From: Algiphilus sp.
Lineage (GTDB): Bacteria; Pseudomonadota; Gammaproteobacteria; Nevskiales; Nevskiaceae
Assembly: GCF_023145115.1 (NCBI RefSeq)
Contig: NZ_JAGLEJ010000027.1
Span: forward strand, 1 to 34,879
Reading direction: 5' to 3'
Length of the DNA stretch: 34,879 bases
Positions within the stretch are counted from its first letter, which is position 1; each line of letters starts with the position of its first letter. Of this stretch, positions 1 through 8,237 are shown piece after piece. Both the position numbers and the translations under genes were made by a program. Under the pieces are notes generated by a model, which ran no database searches, had not been told where the DNA came from, and was given only the letters and a program-made list of their open reading frames with translations.

Positions 1-1201
1 TGGTGTACTTCTTGGCGATGGAGATGACCAGGCGCAGGTTGGCCTCGACCATCTCCTTCTTCGCGCGCTTGGCCTTGGCGTCGCCCATGACCACGCGCCG
101 GTTGATGTCCTTGATCTCGGCGATGGTGATGAGATTGTCGGACTCGATCTGGCGCAGCTTGTTCTGCAGTCCCTCGAGCTCCTCGCGCCGCGCACCGATC
201 TCGCGCGAGTAGTTGCGCTTGGCGCGGATCAGCTTCTCGAGCAGCGCGGCATCGGTCTCGGCATTCAGGAACTTCTGGCGGAAGTCGTCCCGGTCCATGC
301 CGGCCTCGTGCACGCAGATGCGCAGGAAGCGACGCTCGAGCCCGCGGATCTGGTCGATGCGCGTATGGAGATTGTCCATGATCTCGCCGTGCAGCTTGGG
401 CGAGAGCTTGAAGCGCATGACGTGATAGGCCAGTGCCTCGCGGGCTTCCTCGGTCTTCTTGTCGCCGGCGCCGCGCTTCTCGAGCGCGTCCCAGGCAACG
501 TCGTAGAGCCGCTGCAGCTCGGCGAAGCGCTCGGCGCAGATCTCGGGGTCGGGACCGGTGGGCGTCGGGGTATCGTCGTCCTCGTCCTCGTCGGCGTCGT
601 CTTCCTCGTCGCCGTCGGCATCGGAGACCGCTTCCTCGGCGTCGGCCTCGGCCTCGGGCCCCTGGCCTTCGGGATAACCGGTCTCGGGATCGATGAAGCC
701 GGCCACGATCTCGGCCAGCCGGCGGTTGCCCTCCTGATGCGCCGCCCACGCCTCGAGCATGATCGCCACCGACTCGGGGAGCTGGGCGACCGCGCGCATG
801 GCCTCGTTCAGGCCTTCCTCGATGCGCTTGGCGATGCGGATCTCGCCTTCGCGATCGAGCAGCTCGACGCTGCCCATCTCGCGCATGTACATGCGCACCG
901 GATCGGTGGTGCGACCGAACTGGTCATCGAGCGCGGCCAGCGCGGCCGCGGCTTCCTCGACCGCCTCGTCGTCCTCTTCGCTGTCGGAACTCGTGGTGTT
1001 CGACAGCAGCAGGGTCTCGTCGTCCGGCGTTTCCTCGTGGACGGTGATCCCCATGTTCTGGATCATGCTGATGATGTCGTCGATCTGTTCGGAATCAACG
1101 ACCTCGGGCAGATGATCCGCGACCTCGGCATAGGTAAGGTAGCCCTTCTCCTTGCCGCGGGCGATCAGCAGTTTCATCTGGGACTGCTTTTCAAGATTCA
1201 T
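1..1201 (-). CDS. rpoD: RNA polymerase primary sigma factor RpoD (sigma-70), 5' part
   Basis: Primary (housekeeping) sigma factor that directs RNA polymerase core to -35/-10 promoters. The reading frame starts at the ATG ending at 1201 and runs off the left edge after 400 codons, so only the N-terminal two thirds is visible. Region 1.1 is near the start (KGYLTYAEVADHLPE), followed by region 1.2 with the hallmark RTTDPVRMYMREMG, then a non-conserved region with a very acidic stretch (about residues 190-225, mostly D and E), as in E. coli RpoD. The last visible residues are the start of region 2 (AKKEMVEANLRLVISIAKKY). It is the last gene of the rpsU-yqeY-dnaG-rpoD cluster, 142 nt after dnaG, and that gap carries its own promoter-like site. 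Identification is secure; regions 2.3-4 lie outside the window. Confidence 0.97.
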   Translation of the reverse strand, partial: MNLEKQSQMKLLIARGKEKGYLTYAEVADHLPEVVDSEQIDDIISMIQNMGITVHEETPDDETLLLSNTTSSDSEEDDEAVEEAAAALAALDDQFGRTTDPVRMYMREMGSVELLDREGEIRIAKRIEEGLNEAMRAVAQLPESVAIMLEAWAAHQEGNRRLAEIVAGFIDPETGYPEGQGPEAEADAEEAVSDADGDEEDDADEDEDDDTPTPTGPDPEICAERFAELQRLYDVAWDALEKRGAGDKKTEEAREALAYHVMRFKLSPKLHGEIMDNLHTRIDQIRGLERRFLRICVHEAGMDRDDFRQKFLNAETDAALLEKLIRAKRNYSREIGARREELEGLQNKLRQIESDNLITIAEIKDINRRVVMGDAKAKRAKKEMVEANLRLVISIAKKYT

Positions 1202-1241
1202 GCAGACAGTCTCGCGCGCATTCGACCAACGGGAATCTGAC

Positions 1242-1250
1242 AGTATATCA
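1242..1250 (-). promoter_or_regulatory. Extended -10 promoter element for rpoD
   Basis: On the minus strand the sequence TGATATACT fits an extended -10 element (TGnTATAAT, five of six hexamer bases). It lies 40 nt before the rpoD ATG. A TTGAAA lies upstream but 20 nt away, too far for a normal -35, so the TG extension would have to compensate. Transcription would start near 1235. An internal promoter that uncouples rpoD from dnaG is known in E. coli; that this one is active is inference. Confidence 0.5.
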
Positions 1251-1343
1251 GGGTGAGCCGGCCGTTCTTTCAAGAGCGGCCGCAATTGTTGCGTGGGCGC
1301 GTTGGACCGCGTCCCGGCGCAATAGTGCCGCCGCCGACGCCGC

Positions 1344-3098
1344 CTACTCGTCCGCGCGCGGCTGGGCGGCAGCCCGCGCCGCGGTCAGGGCGCGCAGTTC
1401 CGCCATTTCCCCGGCGCTCAGTTCGCGGGCACCGGCGGCGTCGAGCAGCTCCTGCACGCGCAGGCGCCGACCGCGATCACGCAACCGCGCGATGATCTCG
1501 TCGAACTCCGAATCCGGATCGGCCGGCGGCAGCGCCTGCGGCCGCGCCAGCTTCTCCAGGATGGCGCGCTGCTCGGGGTCGTGCCAGTCGCGCAGCAGGC
1601 CGGCCGCGGTGGTGTCGGGATACTCGATCAGATGGTCCAGCACCGCCACCAGCAGATCGACCCCGGGCTGCGCCGCCTGCGCCAGTTCCTCCAGATCGGC
1701 CACGCGCGCGGCCAGGGCGGGCGTCTCCAGCAGCAGTTGCAGCGCCCGGCCGACGGGCTTCTGGCGGCGCTCGGCGCCACCGCCGGCACCTGCCTCCGCT
1801 CCGGCGGCGCGGTTGCCGCGCAGGATCGATTCGAGCTCGGCGTGACTGAGACGGGTGCGCGGCACCAGCGCGTCGACGATCGCGGTCCGGGTGGCGGCGT
1901 CCTCGATGCGGTCGAGGTGCGGCTTGCAGCGCGACACCAGCTGCGCGCGGCCGTCGGGGGAGGTCAGGTCGCACTCCGCCGACACGCTGTCGAGCAGGAA
2001 GCGGCTCAGCGGCTGCGCCGCCTCCAGCGCCCGCGCCCACGCCTCGACGCCTTGTTCGGCGACCAGGCTGTCGGGATCGTGCCCGTCGGGCAGGAACATG
2101 AAGCGCACCTCGCGCCCCGGCCCGAGGGTCGGCAGCGCCTGCTCCAGCGCCTTCCACGCCGCGCGCCGGCCTGCGGCATCGCCGTCGAAGCAGAACACCA
2201 CCCGGCGCGTGCTGCGAAAGAGCAGGTGCAGATGGTCGGAGGTAGTCGCGGTACCCAGCGTGGCGACCGCCGTGCGGATGCCGTGACGCGCGAGCCCGAC
2301 CACGTCCATGTAGCCCTCGACCACGAACAGCTCGGAGGGATGCGACTCGGCCTGGCGCGCCTCGTAGAGGCCGTAGAGCTGGCGCCCCTTGTGGAAGAGG
2401 TCGGTCTCCGGACTGTTGAGATACTTGGCCGGGTCGACGCCCAGCGTGCGCCCGCCGAAGGCGATGACCCGCCCGCGCGTATCGCGGATGGGGAAGGTCA
2501 GCCGATTGCGGAAGCGGTCGTAGCAGCCGCGCGCGGGATCGTCATCGCGCGCGATGAGCAGGCCGGCGGCGAGCGCGTGCCGCGGGTCGGAGAACTGCCG
2601 TGTCAGGCTGTCCCAGCTGTCGGGCGCGAAACCGATCCCGAAGGCCTGGGCAGTGGCGCCGTCGACGCCACGCCGCTTGAGGTAGTCGATGGCCACCTGC
2701 GAGCGTCGCAGCTGCCCCTCGAAGTGGCGCTGCGCGGTCTCCAGTGCCTCCAGCGGCCCGGCCGTGGCGGCGCGCGATGGCCCGCCCCGCCCGCCTTCGC
2801 GCGGCACTTCCAGACCGAGCTGGCGCGCCAGCTCCTCGACCGCCTCGACGAAGTCCAGACGCTCGTACGCCATCAGGAAGCCGATGGCGTTGCCGTTCTG
2901 GCCCGAGCTGAAGTCGAAGTACATCTGCTTCGCCGGACTGACGAAGAAGCTCGGTGTCTTCTCGTTGGAGAACGGCGAGAGTCCGCGCCACTCGCGCCCG
3001 GCGCGCTTGAGATCCACGCGCGGCGAGATCACGTCGACGATATCGACGCGCGCCAGCAGATCGCTGATGAAGGACTCGGGTATGCGGCCGCCGGCCAC
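1344..3098 (-). CDS. dnaG: DNA primase DnaG with a zinc-ligand-less N-terminal domain
   Basis: Primase that makes RNA primers for replication and is recruited to the fork by DnaB helicase. 584 residues, GTG start, 10 nt after yqeY. The N-terminal zinc-finger fold (about 1-100) aligns closely with E. coli DnaG (GRIPESFISDLLARVDIVD; NEKTPSF), but the four zinc ligands are replaced: CPFH reads S41-P-F-S44, and the later C-x2-C positions are D62 and S65. The catalytic TOPRIM core is intact, with the glutamate in VVEGYMDV (E261), the DGD motif at 305-307 and KYLNSPETDLFHKGRQLYGL before it. The C-terminal part (about 435-584) corresponds to the DnaB-binding domain. The enzyme should be active, since dnaG is essential and the rest is well conserved, but template recognition cannot rely on a zinc ribbon. 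See findings. Confidence 0.95.
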   Translation of the reverse strand: MAGGRIPESFISDLLARVDIVDVISPRVDLKRAGREWRGLSPFSNEKTPSFFVSPAKQMYFDFSSGQNGNAIGFLMAYERLDFVEAVEELARQLGLEVPREGGRGGPSRAATAGPLEALETAQRHFEGQLRRSQVAIDYLKRRGVDGATAQAFGIGFAPDSWDSLTRQFSDPRHALAAGLLIARDDDPARGCYDRFRNRLTFPIRDTRGRVIAFGGRTLGVDPAKYLNSPETDLFHKGRQLYGLYEARQAESHPSELFVVEGYMDVVGLARHGIRTAVATLGTATTSDHLHLLFRSTRRVVFCFDGDAAGRRAAWKALEQALPTLGPGREVRFMFLPDGHDPDSLVAEQGVEAWARALEAAQPLSRFLLDSVSAECDLTSPDGRAQLVSRCKPHLDRIEDAATRTAIVDALVPRTRLSHAELESILRGNRAAGAEAGAGGGAERRQKPVGRALQLLLETPALAARVADLEELAQAAQPGVDLLVAVLDHLIEYPDTTAAGLLRDWHDPEQRAILEKLARPQALPPADPDSEFDEIIARLRDRGRRLRVQELLDAAGARELSAGEMAELRALTAARAAAQPRADE

Positions 3099-3108
3099 CG
3101 GCTGCCGA

Positions 3109-3555
3109 TCAGTTCAGACGCGACCGCACCCGGCCGGAGAGCGCACCCATGTCGGCGCGCCCGGCAACGCGCGGCTTGAGCCAGCTCATCACCTTGCCCA
3201 TGTCGGGCATGCCGGCGGCACCGGTCTCGGCGATGCCCTCGTCGATGAGGGCGGTCAGCTCGTCGTCACTCAGCGGCTGCGGCAGGTACTCGGCGAGCAC
3301 GCCCGCCTCGAAGTCCTCCTGCTCGGCGAGCTCGACGCGACCACCCTCGCGGTACTGCGTGGCAGCGTCGCGGCGCTGCTTGACCTGCTTTTCCACGATG
3401 GCCAGGCAGGCGGCATCATCGAGCTCGACGCGTTCGTCGATCTCGCGCTGCTTGATGGCTGCCTGCAGCATCCGGATGACGGCCAGACGGGGCTTCTCGC
3501 CCGCACGCATGGCCGTCTTCATGTCCGCGGAAAGCCGCTCCTTGAGCGTGCTCAT
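3109..3555 (-). CDS. yqeY: GatB/YqeY domain protein
   Basis: 148-residue member of the YqeY family, related to the tail domain of the GatB subunit of tRNA-dependent amidotransferases. The family is thought to act on or bind tRNA, but its function is not established. Typical features are the N-terminal MSTLKERLSADMKTAMRAGE, then RLAVIRMLQAAIKQREID and the C-terminal GMPDMGKVMSWLKPRVAGRA segment. The length is normal for the family. It sits between rpsU and dnaG, an arrangement seen in many gammaproteobacteria. The start codon directly abuts a 7-bp hairpin that fills the 18-nt gap after rpsU, and no Shine-Dalgarno is visible. Translation may therefore depend on ribosomes finishing rpsU. Confidence 0.92.
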   Translation of the reverse strand: MSTLKERLSADMKTAMRAGEKPRLAVIRMLQAAIKQREIDERVELDDAACLAIVEKQVKQRRDAATQYREGGRVELAEQEDFEAGVLAEYLPQPLSDDELTALIDEGIAETGAAGMPDMGKVMSWLKPRVAGRADMGALSGRVRSRLN

Positions 3556-3575
3556 GACCGCCGGCTCGGGCGGTC
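3556..3575 (-). promoter_or_regulatory. Hairpin filling the rpsU-yqeY junction
   Basis: A perfect 7-bp stem (GACCGCC / GGCGGTC) with a 6-nt loop begins within the rpsU stop codon and ends at the base before the yqeY ATG. There is no U-tract, so it is not a standard terminator. E. coli has an attenuating terminator at the equivalent place after rpsU, so a role in adjusting S21 versus primase levels, or in mRNA processing, is plausible but unproven. Confidence 0.4.
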
Positions 3576-3789
3576 AGTACAGTCGCGTGCGGCGAGCGGT
3601 CTCGCGCGACACGCGCTTCATCTGCCGCTTGACGGCGGCAGCGCGCTTGCGCTTGCGCTCCTGGCTCGGCTTCTCGAAGTATTCGCGCTTGCGGACGTCG
3701 GTGATGACACCGGCGCGCTCGCACGTGCGCTTGAAGCGGCGAATGGCGACTTCGAAGGGTTCGTTGTCACGAACGCGGACACTGGGCAT
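3574..3789 (-). CDS. rpsU: 30S ribosomal protein S21
   Basis: 71-residue ribosomal protein bS21, which binds the platform of the small subunit near the anti-Shine-Dalgarno region and helps initiation. The sequence is canonical: MPSVRVRDNEPFEVAIRRFK, then ERAGVITDVRKREYFEKPS and a basic tail ending RRTRLY. The ATG ends at 3789, and the protein is the usual length from there. First gene of the macromolecular synthesis operon, with a well-formed sigma-70 promoter about 45 nt upstream. The longer reading frames that cover this position are antisense or out-of-frame artefacts of GC-rich DNA. Confidence 0.97.
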   Translation of the reverse strand: MPSVRVRDNEPFEVAIRRFKRTCERAGVITDVRKREYFEKPSQERKRKRAAAVKRQMKRVSRETARRTRLY

Positions 3790-3833
3790 AGGCGATCGAC
3801 TCTCGTGGCGGGGCCGCCGAAAAAAGGGGCGCA

Positions 3834-3862
3834 ATTGTAGGCCGCGGACACGCGCGATGCAA
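3834..3862 (-). promoter_or_regulatory. Sigma-70 promoter of the rpsU-yqeY-dnaG operon
   Basis: On the minus strand TTGCAT (3857-3862) and TACAAT (3834-3839) are separated by exactly 17 nt, a good sigma-70 promoter. The start point would be near 3827, leaving a leader of about 38 nt before rpsU. No LexA box is visible nearby, unlike the E. coli operon. Confidence 0.7.
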
Positions 3863-3974
3863 AGCGCCGCGTGACGGCACCCGCCGGCGGTCGCGGACGG
3901 CGTCGGCAGGCCGGCGCGTACCCGCCCGGCACGACCGCCGCCCGCCCGGTCGCGGCGCTGTACCATCGCGTCCC

Positions 3975-5000
3975 GTGACCACCGTGCTCGCCATCGAATC
4001 GTCGTGCGACGAGACTGCCGTGGCCGTCTACGACGGGCAGTTGCGCGCGCACGCGCTGCACTCGCAGACCGACCTCCACGCCGCCTATGGCGGAGTCGTG
4101 CCCGAGCTGGCAGCGCGCGATCATCTCGCACGCATGACCGGGCTGCTGGACGACGCCTGCCGGCAGGCCGGCATCGCGCCCGCCGACCTGGACGCCGTAG
4201 CCTACACCGCGGGCCCCGGACTGGCCGGCGCGCTGCTGGTGGGCGCGGCGACGGCAGCCGGCATCGCCACCGCCTTCGGTCTGCCGCTGCTGCCGGTGCA
4301 TCACATGGAGGCGCACCTGCTGGCGCCGATGCTCGACCCCGATGACCCGCCGGCGTTTCCCTTCGTCGCGCTGCTGGTGTCCGGCGGGCACACCATGCTG
4401 GTCGATGTCACGGCGCCGGGGCGCTACGCGCTGCTCGGCGAAAGCCTCGACGATGCCGTCGGCGAAGCCTTCGACAAGACCGCGGCGCTGCTCGGGCTGC
4501 CCTACCCCGGCGGCCCCCACCTCGCCCGTCTGGCCGAACGCGGCGATCCCGCGCGCTTCCGCCTGCCGCGGCCGCTGCTCGACCGCGACGACCTCGACTT
4601 CAGCTTCTCCGGCCTCAAGACCGCGGTGCGCGTGCTGTGCGACAAGCAGGAGCGCCTCGACGACACCACCCGCGCCGACGTTGCCCGTGCCTTCGAGGAG
4701 GCCTGCGTGGACGTGCTGGCCGGCAAGTGCCGGCGCGCGCTGGCGCACACCGGGCACGAACGCCTGGTGGTGGCGGGCGGGGTTTCCGCCAACCGGCGCC
4801 TGCGCGAACGCCTGCACGCCGACGCCGAAGCCGGCGGCCATCGCGTGCATCTGCCGCCGCCCGCCTTCTGCACCGACAATGCCGCGATGGTCGCCTACAC
4901 CGGCTGGCTGCGGCGCTTCGACCCGCCCGGCGCGGTCGCGGATGTACGCGCGCGCTGGCCGCTGGCATCGCTCACCCCGCCGGAGGCCACCCATGCCTGA
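3975..5000 (+). CDS. tsaD: tRNA N6-threonylcarbamoyladenosine synthase subunit TsaD
   Basis: Catalytic subunit that, with TsaB and TsaE, transfers threonylcarbamoyl from TC-AMP to A37 of tRNAs reading ANN codons. 341 residues, the normal length for the bacterial protein. Visible features: the N-terminal IESSCDETAVAVYD, the metal-binding HHMEAH (H110 and H114), the glycine-rich VSGGHT, the SFSGLKTAV segment and the C-terminal VAGGVSANRRLR. The start is GTG, placed by the family N-terminus; no Shine-Dalgarno is present. A -10-like TACCAT ends 8 nt before the GTG, so the message could be nearly leaderless. It is divergent from rpsU, the classical gammaproteobacterial arrangement, and its end overlaps folB by 8 nt. 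Confidence 0.96.
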   Translation: MTTVLAIESSCDETAVAVYDGQLRAHALHSQTDLHAAYGGVVPELAARDHLARMTGLLDDACRQAGIAPADLDAVAYTAGPGLAGALLVGAATAAGIATAFGLPLLPVHHMEAHLLAPMLDPDDPPAFPFVALLVSGGHTMLVDVTAPGRYALLGESLDDAVGEAFDKTAALLGLPYPGGPHLARLAERGDPARFRLPRPLLDRDDLDFSFSGLKTAVRVLCDKQERLDDTTRADVARAFEEACVDVLAGKCRRALAHTGHERLVVAGGVSANRRLRERLHADAEAGGHRVHLPPPAFCTDNAAMVAYTGWLRRFDPPGAVADVRARWPLASLTPPEATHA

Positions 5001-5364
5001 GCCGGGCGACCGCATCATCCTGCGCGGCATCCGTGCCGAGGGCATCGTCGGGGTCTACGCCTTCGAGCGCGACGCCGAGCGTCCGCTGACGGTGGACGTC
5101 GAACTGACCATCGACCTCGCGCCGGCCGGCGCCAGCGACGCCGTCGCCGACACCGTCGACTATGACGAGGTCACCGCCACCGTGCGCACCCTCTGCGCGC
5201 AGCGCCAACCCGAGCTCGTCGAGACCCTGGCGGTCGCCATCGCCGACGCCCTGCTCGACGACGGACGCATCGCCGCAGCCGAGGTGACCGTGCACAAGCC
5301 CGGCGCGGTTGCCGATGTCGAGGATGTGGCGGTGCACGTCGTGCGGCGGCGCGCAACGCGCTGA
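4993..5364 (+). CDS. folB: Dihydroneopterin aldolase
   Basis: Folate pathway enzyme that cleaves 7,8-dihydroneopterin to 6-hydroxymethyl-dihydropterin and glycolaldehyde. 123 residues, matching FolB. The N-terminal DRIILRGIRAEGIVGVYAFE carries the conserved glutamate, VDYDEV matches the family, and the KPGAVADVEDV segment carries the active-site lysine. The ATG lies inside the last codons of tsaD (8-nt overlap in another frame), so the two are probably translationally coupled. plsY, often beside folB in relatives, is not present here. A separate pteridine reductase gene lies at 21912-22655. Confidence 0.93.
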   Translation: MPEPGDRIILRGIRAEGIVGVYAFERDAERPLTVDVELTIDLAPAGASDAVADTVDYDEVTATVRTLCAQRQPELVETLAVAIADALLDDGRIAAAEVTVHKPGAVADVEDVAVHVVRRRATR

Positions 5365-5373
5365 CGGTAACGG

Positions 5374-5832
5374 TCAGCCGGGCGCCAGATCGGGGAAGGC
5401 GCCGCCGGTGGCTTCGTGCACGCGCCCGGCACCTACCGCGCCCGCGACGGCACGCACCGGTGCGCTGCACGCGACGAGCTCGAGACTGACCGGATCGCAC
5501 TGCAGGCGGCCGCAGAGATCCCGCAGCGCAGCCGCGCCGCGCGCCTCCGGCGTATCACCGGCCTCGGGCACGAGCGCCCCGTCGAGCCGGCTTCCGGTTT
5601 CCTGGAGCTGGCGGCCGATATGCTCGCAGCGCGCCAGCAGCGGATCGAGTCCGGCACCGTCCGAGCGTCCCAGGGGCGCCGTCAGCAGATAGATGCGCGC
5701 GCCCGCGTGCTGGGCCCGCGACAGCGTCTCCAGCGCCCCCACCGGCAGCGCGTGCGACGCCGCGTCCGTCTCTGCCCCGGCGGGAAGCAGCGCGTCGATC
5801 TCGACGACGATGATGCGACTGACAGCAGTCAT
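5374..5832 (-). CDS. Degenerate HAD-family protein at the gmhB position
   Basis: 152-residue protein that aligns by pattern with GmhB (heptose-bisphosphate phosphatase, HAD superfamily): an N-terminal hydrophobic strand, LPVGALETLSRAQHAGARIY, a TNQ-like TAP segment and a C-terminal nucleotide-fold-like part. The catalytic features are gone. The DxDG nucleophile motif reads E11-I-D13-A, the zinc-binding cysteine/histidine cluster (CPH...CxCRKP) is missing, and the GDxxxD metal motif is replaced by ACSAPVRAV. It lies directly downstream of glyS, where gmhB normally sits in gammaproteobacteria, which supports descent from gmhB. The frame is intact, so it is either a retained non-enzymatic protein or a recent relic. 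A CATAAT -10-like hexamer lies at 5863-5868. True heptose phosphatase activity is unlikely. Confidence 0.7.
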   Translation of the reverse strand: MTAVSRIIVVEIDALLPAGAETDAASHALPVGALETLSRAQHAGARIYLLTAPLGRSDGAGLDPLLARCEHIGRQLQETGSRLDGALVPEAGDTPEARGAAALRDLCGRLQCDPVSLELVACSAPVRAVAGAVGAGRVHEATGGAFPDLAPG

Positions 5833-5994
5833 GCGCGCCTCGGCTCAGTGATCCCGGACGGCATTATGTCGCGCCGCCGGGGGTCCGCGTCGCGCGGCGT
5901 CCGTATCCCGGGACCGGTCCGGCACCGCAATATCGGGGGCGGGCGGGACCGCGACGTCGGAGCAGCGCCGCAATGGCGACCCTACCGCGGTGTC

Positions 5995-8055
5995 TCAGCC
6001 CGACAGCAATGACAGATCGGCCACCCGGCGGCACGTCCGATCGAGCGCGCCGAGCAGCGCCAGGCGATTGGCGCGCAGCGCGGGATCATCGGCGTTGACC
6101 ATCACGGCGTCGAAGAAGGCGTCCACCGGCGCCTGCAGGGCTGCCAGCGCGCGCAGCCCCTCGGCATAGGCGCCGTCGCGCAGGTGAGCCTCCTGCCGGG
6201 CGGCCTGCGCCGCCAGGCTGTCGGCGAGCGCGCGCTCGGCGTCGTCGACGAAACGCGCCGGATCCGGCTCGCCGCCGCTGTCGCTGTCGGCCTGGCGCAG
6301 CACGTTGCGGGCGCGCTTGTGCGCCGCGGCGAGCTGGGCGGCCTCGGGCATGGCGGTGAAGGCACGCACGGCGCGCGCGCGCGCCGCGAAATCGCCGACG
6401 TCGACCACGTCCAGCGCGGCCACCGCGTCGAAGGTCTCGCGGCCGATGCCGTCCTCGGCGAGCACGCCGCGCAGGCGTTCGGCGACGAAGGCCCAGAGCT
6501 GCCCGAGCACGGCAGCCCGATCGCAGTCGACCGGCTGGGCGTCGATGGCAGTCGACAGCCATGCGCGGAGATCGAGCCGGAGACCGCCCTCGAGCACGAT
6601 GCGCAGCACCCCGATGGCGGCGCGCCGCAGCGCGAAGGGATCCTTGCTGGCGGTGGGCGGCTGCCCGGCCGCGAAGATGCCGGCGAGCGTGTCGAGCTTG
6701 TCGGCCAGCGCCACCACGCGCCCGGCGGCAGTAGCCGGAATGGGTGCGCCGGCGCCCACCGGCTGGTAGTGCTCGGCGATGGCATCGGCGACCGCCGCGG
6801 GCTCGCCCGCCTCGCGCGCGTAGTAGCCGCCCATGATGCCCTGCAGCTCGGGGAACTCGAAGACCATCTGGGTGGCGAGGTCGGCCTTGCACAGCAGGGC
6901 CGCGCGCTCGCAGGCGGCGCCGTCGGCGTCCAGCGCGGCGGCCAGGTCGCGCGCCAGCGCGGTAACGCGATCGACCTTGTCGCGGATGGTGCCGAGGTCC
7001 TTCTGGAAGGTGGCATCGGCCAGGCGCGGCAGGAAATCGGCGAGCGGCTGGCGGCGGTCCTGGTTCCAGAAGAACAGCGCGTCGGCGAGCCGCGGTCGCA
7101 CCACGCGCTCGTTGCCGGCCACGACCTGCTGCGGATCGCGCGATGCGATGTTCGCCACGGTGATGAAGGCCGGCAGCAGCGCGCCGGCGTCGTCGAAGAC
7201 CGTGAAGTAGCGCTGGTTGGTCTCCACCGTGGTGACGATGACCTCGGGCGGCAGTCCCATGAACTCGGCGCCGATGCGCCCGCGCACCGCCACCGGCCAT
7301 TCCACCAGCGCGGCGACCTCTTCGAGCAGTTCGTCGGTGATGCGCGCGGTACCGCCGCAACCGCGCGCCTCGGCCTCGACCTGCTCGCGCACCGCATCGC
7401 GGCGCGCCTGCATGTCCGCCACTACCTTCGCCGCACGCAGCGCGCCCTCGTAGTCCGCCGCCCGCGCCAGAGCGATGGCGTCGGGAGCGTGGAAGCGGTG
7501 GCCATGGGTCGTCCGGTCGGCGTCGAGACCGAAGGCCGACCAGGGAACGACGGTGTCGCCGAGCAGCGCGACGAGCCAGCGCACCGGCCGCGCGAAGGTG
7601 GCCTCGGTCGCGTCCCAGCGCATGCGGCGCGGGACGGTGGCGTCCATGGCCTGCAGCGCACCCTCCAGGATGCCGGGCAGCAGCGCGGCGGTGTCGCGGC
7701 CGGTCTCGGTGGCGCGATAGACCAGATAGTCGTCCTCGCGCAGCAGGTCGTCCACGGTCACGCCACAGGAGCGCGCGAAGCCCTCGGCCGCGCGCGTCGG
7801 CGCGCCCTCGGCGTCGAAGGCGGCCTTGACACTCGGCCCCTTGCGCGCGCGCTCCTGGTCCGGCTGGCGCGCGGCGACCGCGTCGATCAGAACGGCCAGC
7901 CGGCGCGGCGTGCCCAGGGCCCGCACCTCGCCATGCGCGACACCGCGCTCGTCGAGCCCGTCGCGGACGCTGTCCGCAAGGCATTCGGCGAGGGGCCGCA
8001 CGTAGCGCGCGGGCAGATCCTCGCAACCGATTTCGATGAGCAGCTCGTCGGACAT
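5995..8055 (-). CDS. glyS: Glycyl-tRNA synthetase beta subunit
   Basis: Beta subunit of the tetrameric (alpha2beta2) bacterial glycyl-tRNA synthetase; it provides tRNA binding and part of the catalytic assembly. 686 residues against about 689 in E. coli. Begins MSDELLIEIGCEDLPARYV, typical of the family, followed by ALGTPRRLAVLI and the segment KGPSVKAAFD. The central part carries an HD-like domain region (GIMGGYYAREAGE, AIAEHYQP) and the C-terminus an anticodon-binding-like helical domain ending DLSLLSG. Unusually it is not adjacent to glyQ: about 500 nt with an opposite-strand gene lie between them. The start at 8055 is set by the conserved N-terminus. Confidence 0.96.
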   Translation of the reverse strand: MSDELLIEIGCEDLPARYVRPLAECLADSVRDGLDERGVAHGEVRALGTPRRLAVLIDAVAARQPDQERARKGPSVKAAFDAEGAPTRAAEGFARSCGVTVDDLLREDDYLVYRATETGRDTAALLPGILEGALQAMDATVPRRMRWDATEATFARPVRWLVALLGDTVVPWSAFGLDADRTTHGHRFHAPDAIALARAADYEGALRAAKVVADMQARRDAVREQVEAEARGCGGTARITDELLEEVAALVEWPVAVRGRIGAEFMGLPPEVIVTTVETNQRYFTVFDDAGALLPAFITVANIASRDPQQVVAGNERVVRPRLADALFFWNQDRRQPLADFLPRLADATFQKDLGTIRDKVDRVTALARDLAAALDADGAACERAALLCKADLATQMVFEFPELQGIMGGYYAREAGEPAAVADAIAEHYQPVGAGAPIPATAAGRVVALADKLDTLAGIFAAGQPPTASKDPFALRRAAIGVLRIVLEGGLRLDLRAWLSTAIDAQPVDCDRAAVLGQLWAFVAERLRGVLAEDGIGRETFDAVAALDVVDVGDFAARARAVRAFTAMPEAAQLAAAHKRARNVLRQADSDSGGEPDPARFVDDAERALADSLAAQAARQEAHLRDGAYAEGLRALAALQAPVDAFFDAVMVNADDPALRANRLALLGALDRTCRRVADLSLLSG

Positions 8056-8237
8056 CGTCAGGCCGGCACGTTGGGGGCCGCGTATTGTCTTGCAACGCGC
8101 GCGTACGTGCCACGGAATGCTGCAGACCCCGGGTGCGGCCGTGCGACCATCCGGCCGCAGGCACCACTCGACCGGACCGCGGCGCCGATCGCGGACCGCC
8201 GGTGATGGAATGCCGCGAACCTTCCGGAGTTCAGTCG

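Noticed and set aside
1259..1282. CGGCCG inverted repeat between dnaG and rpoD as a terminator
   Set aside because: The stem is only 6 bp with a 12-nt loop and no T-tract on either strand; it lies in the rpoD promoter region instead.
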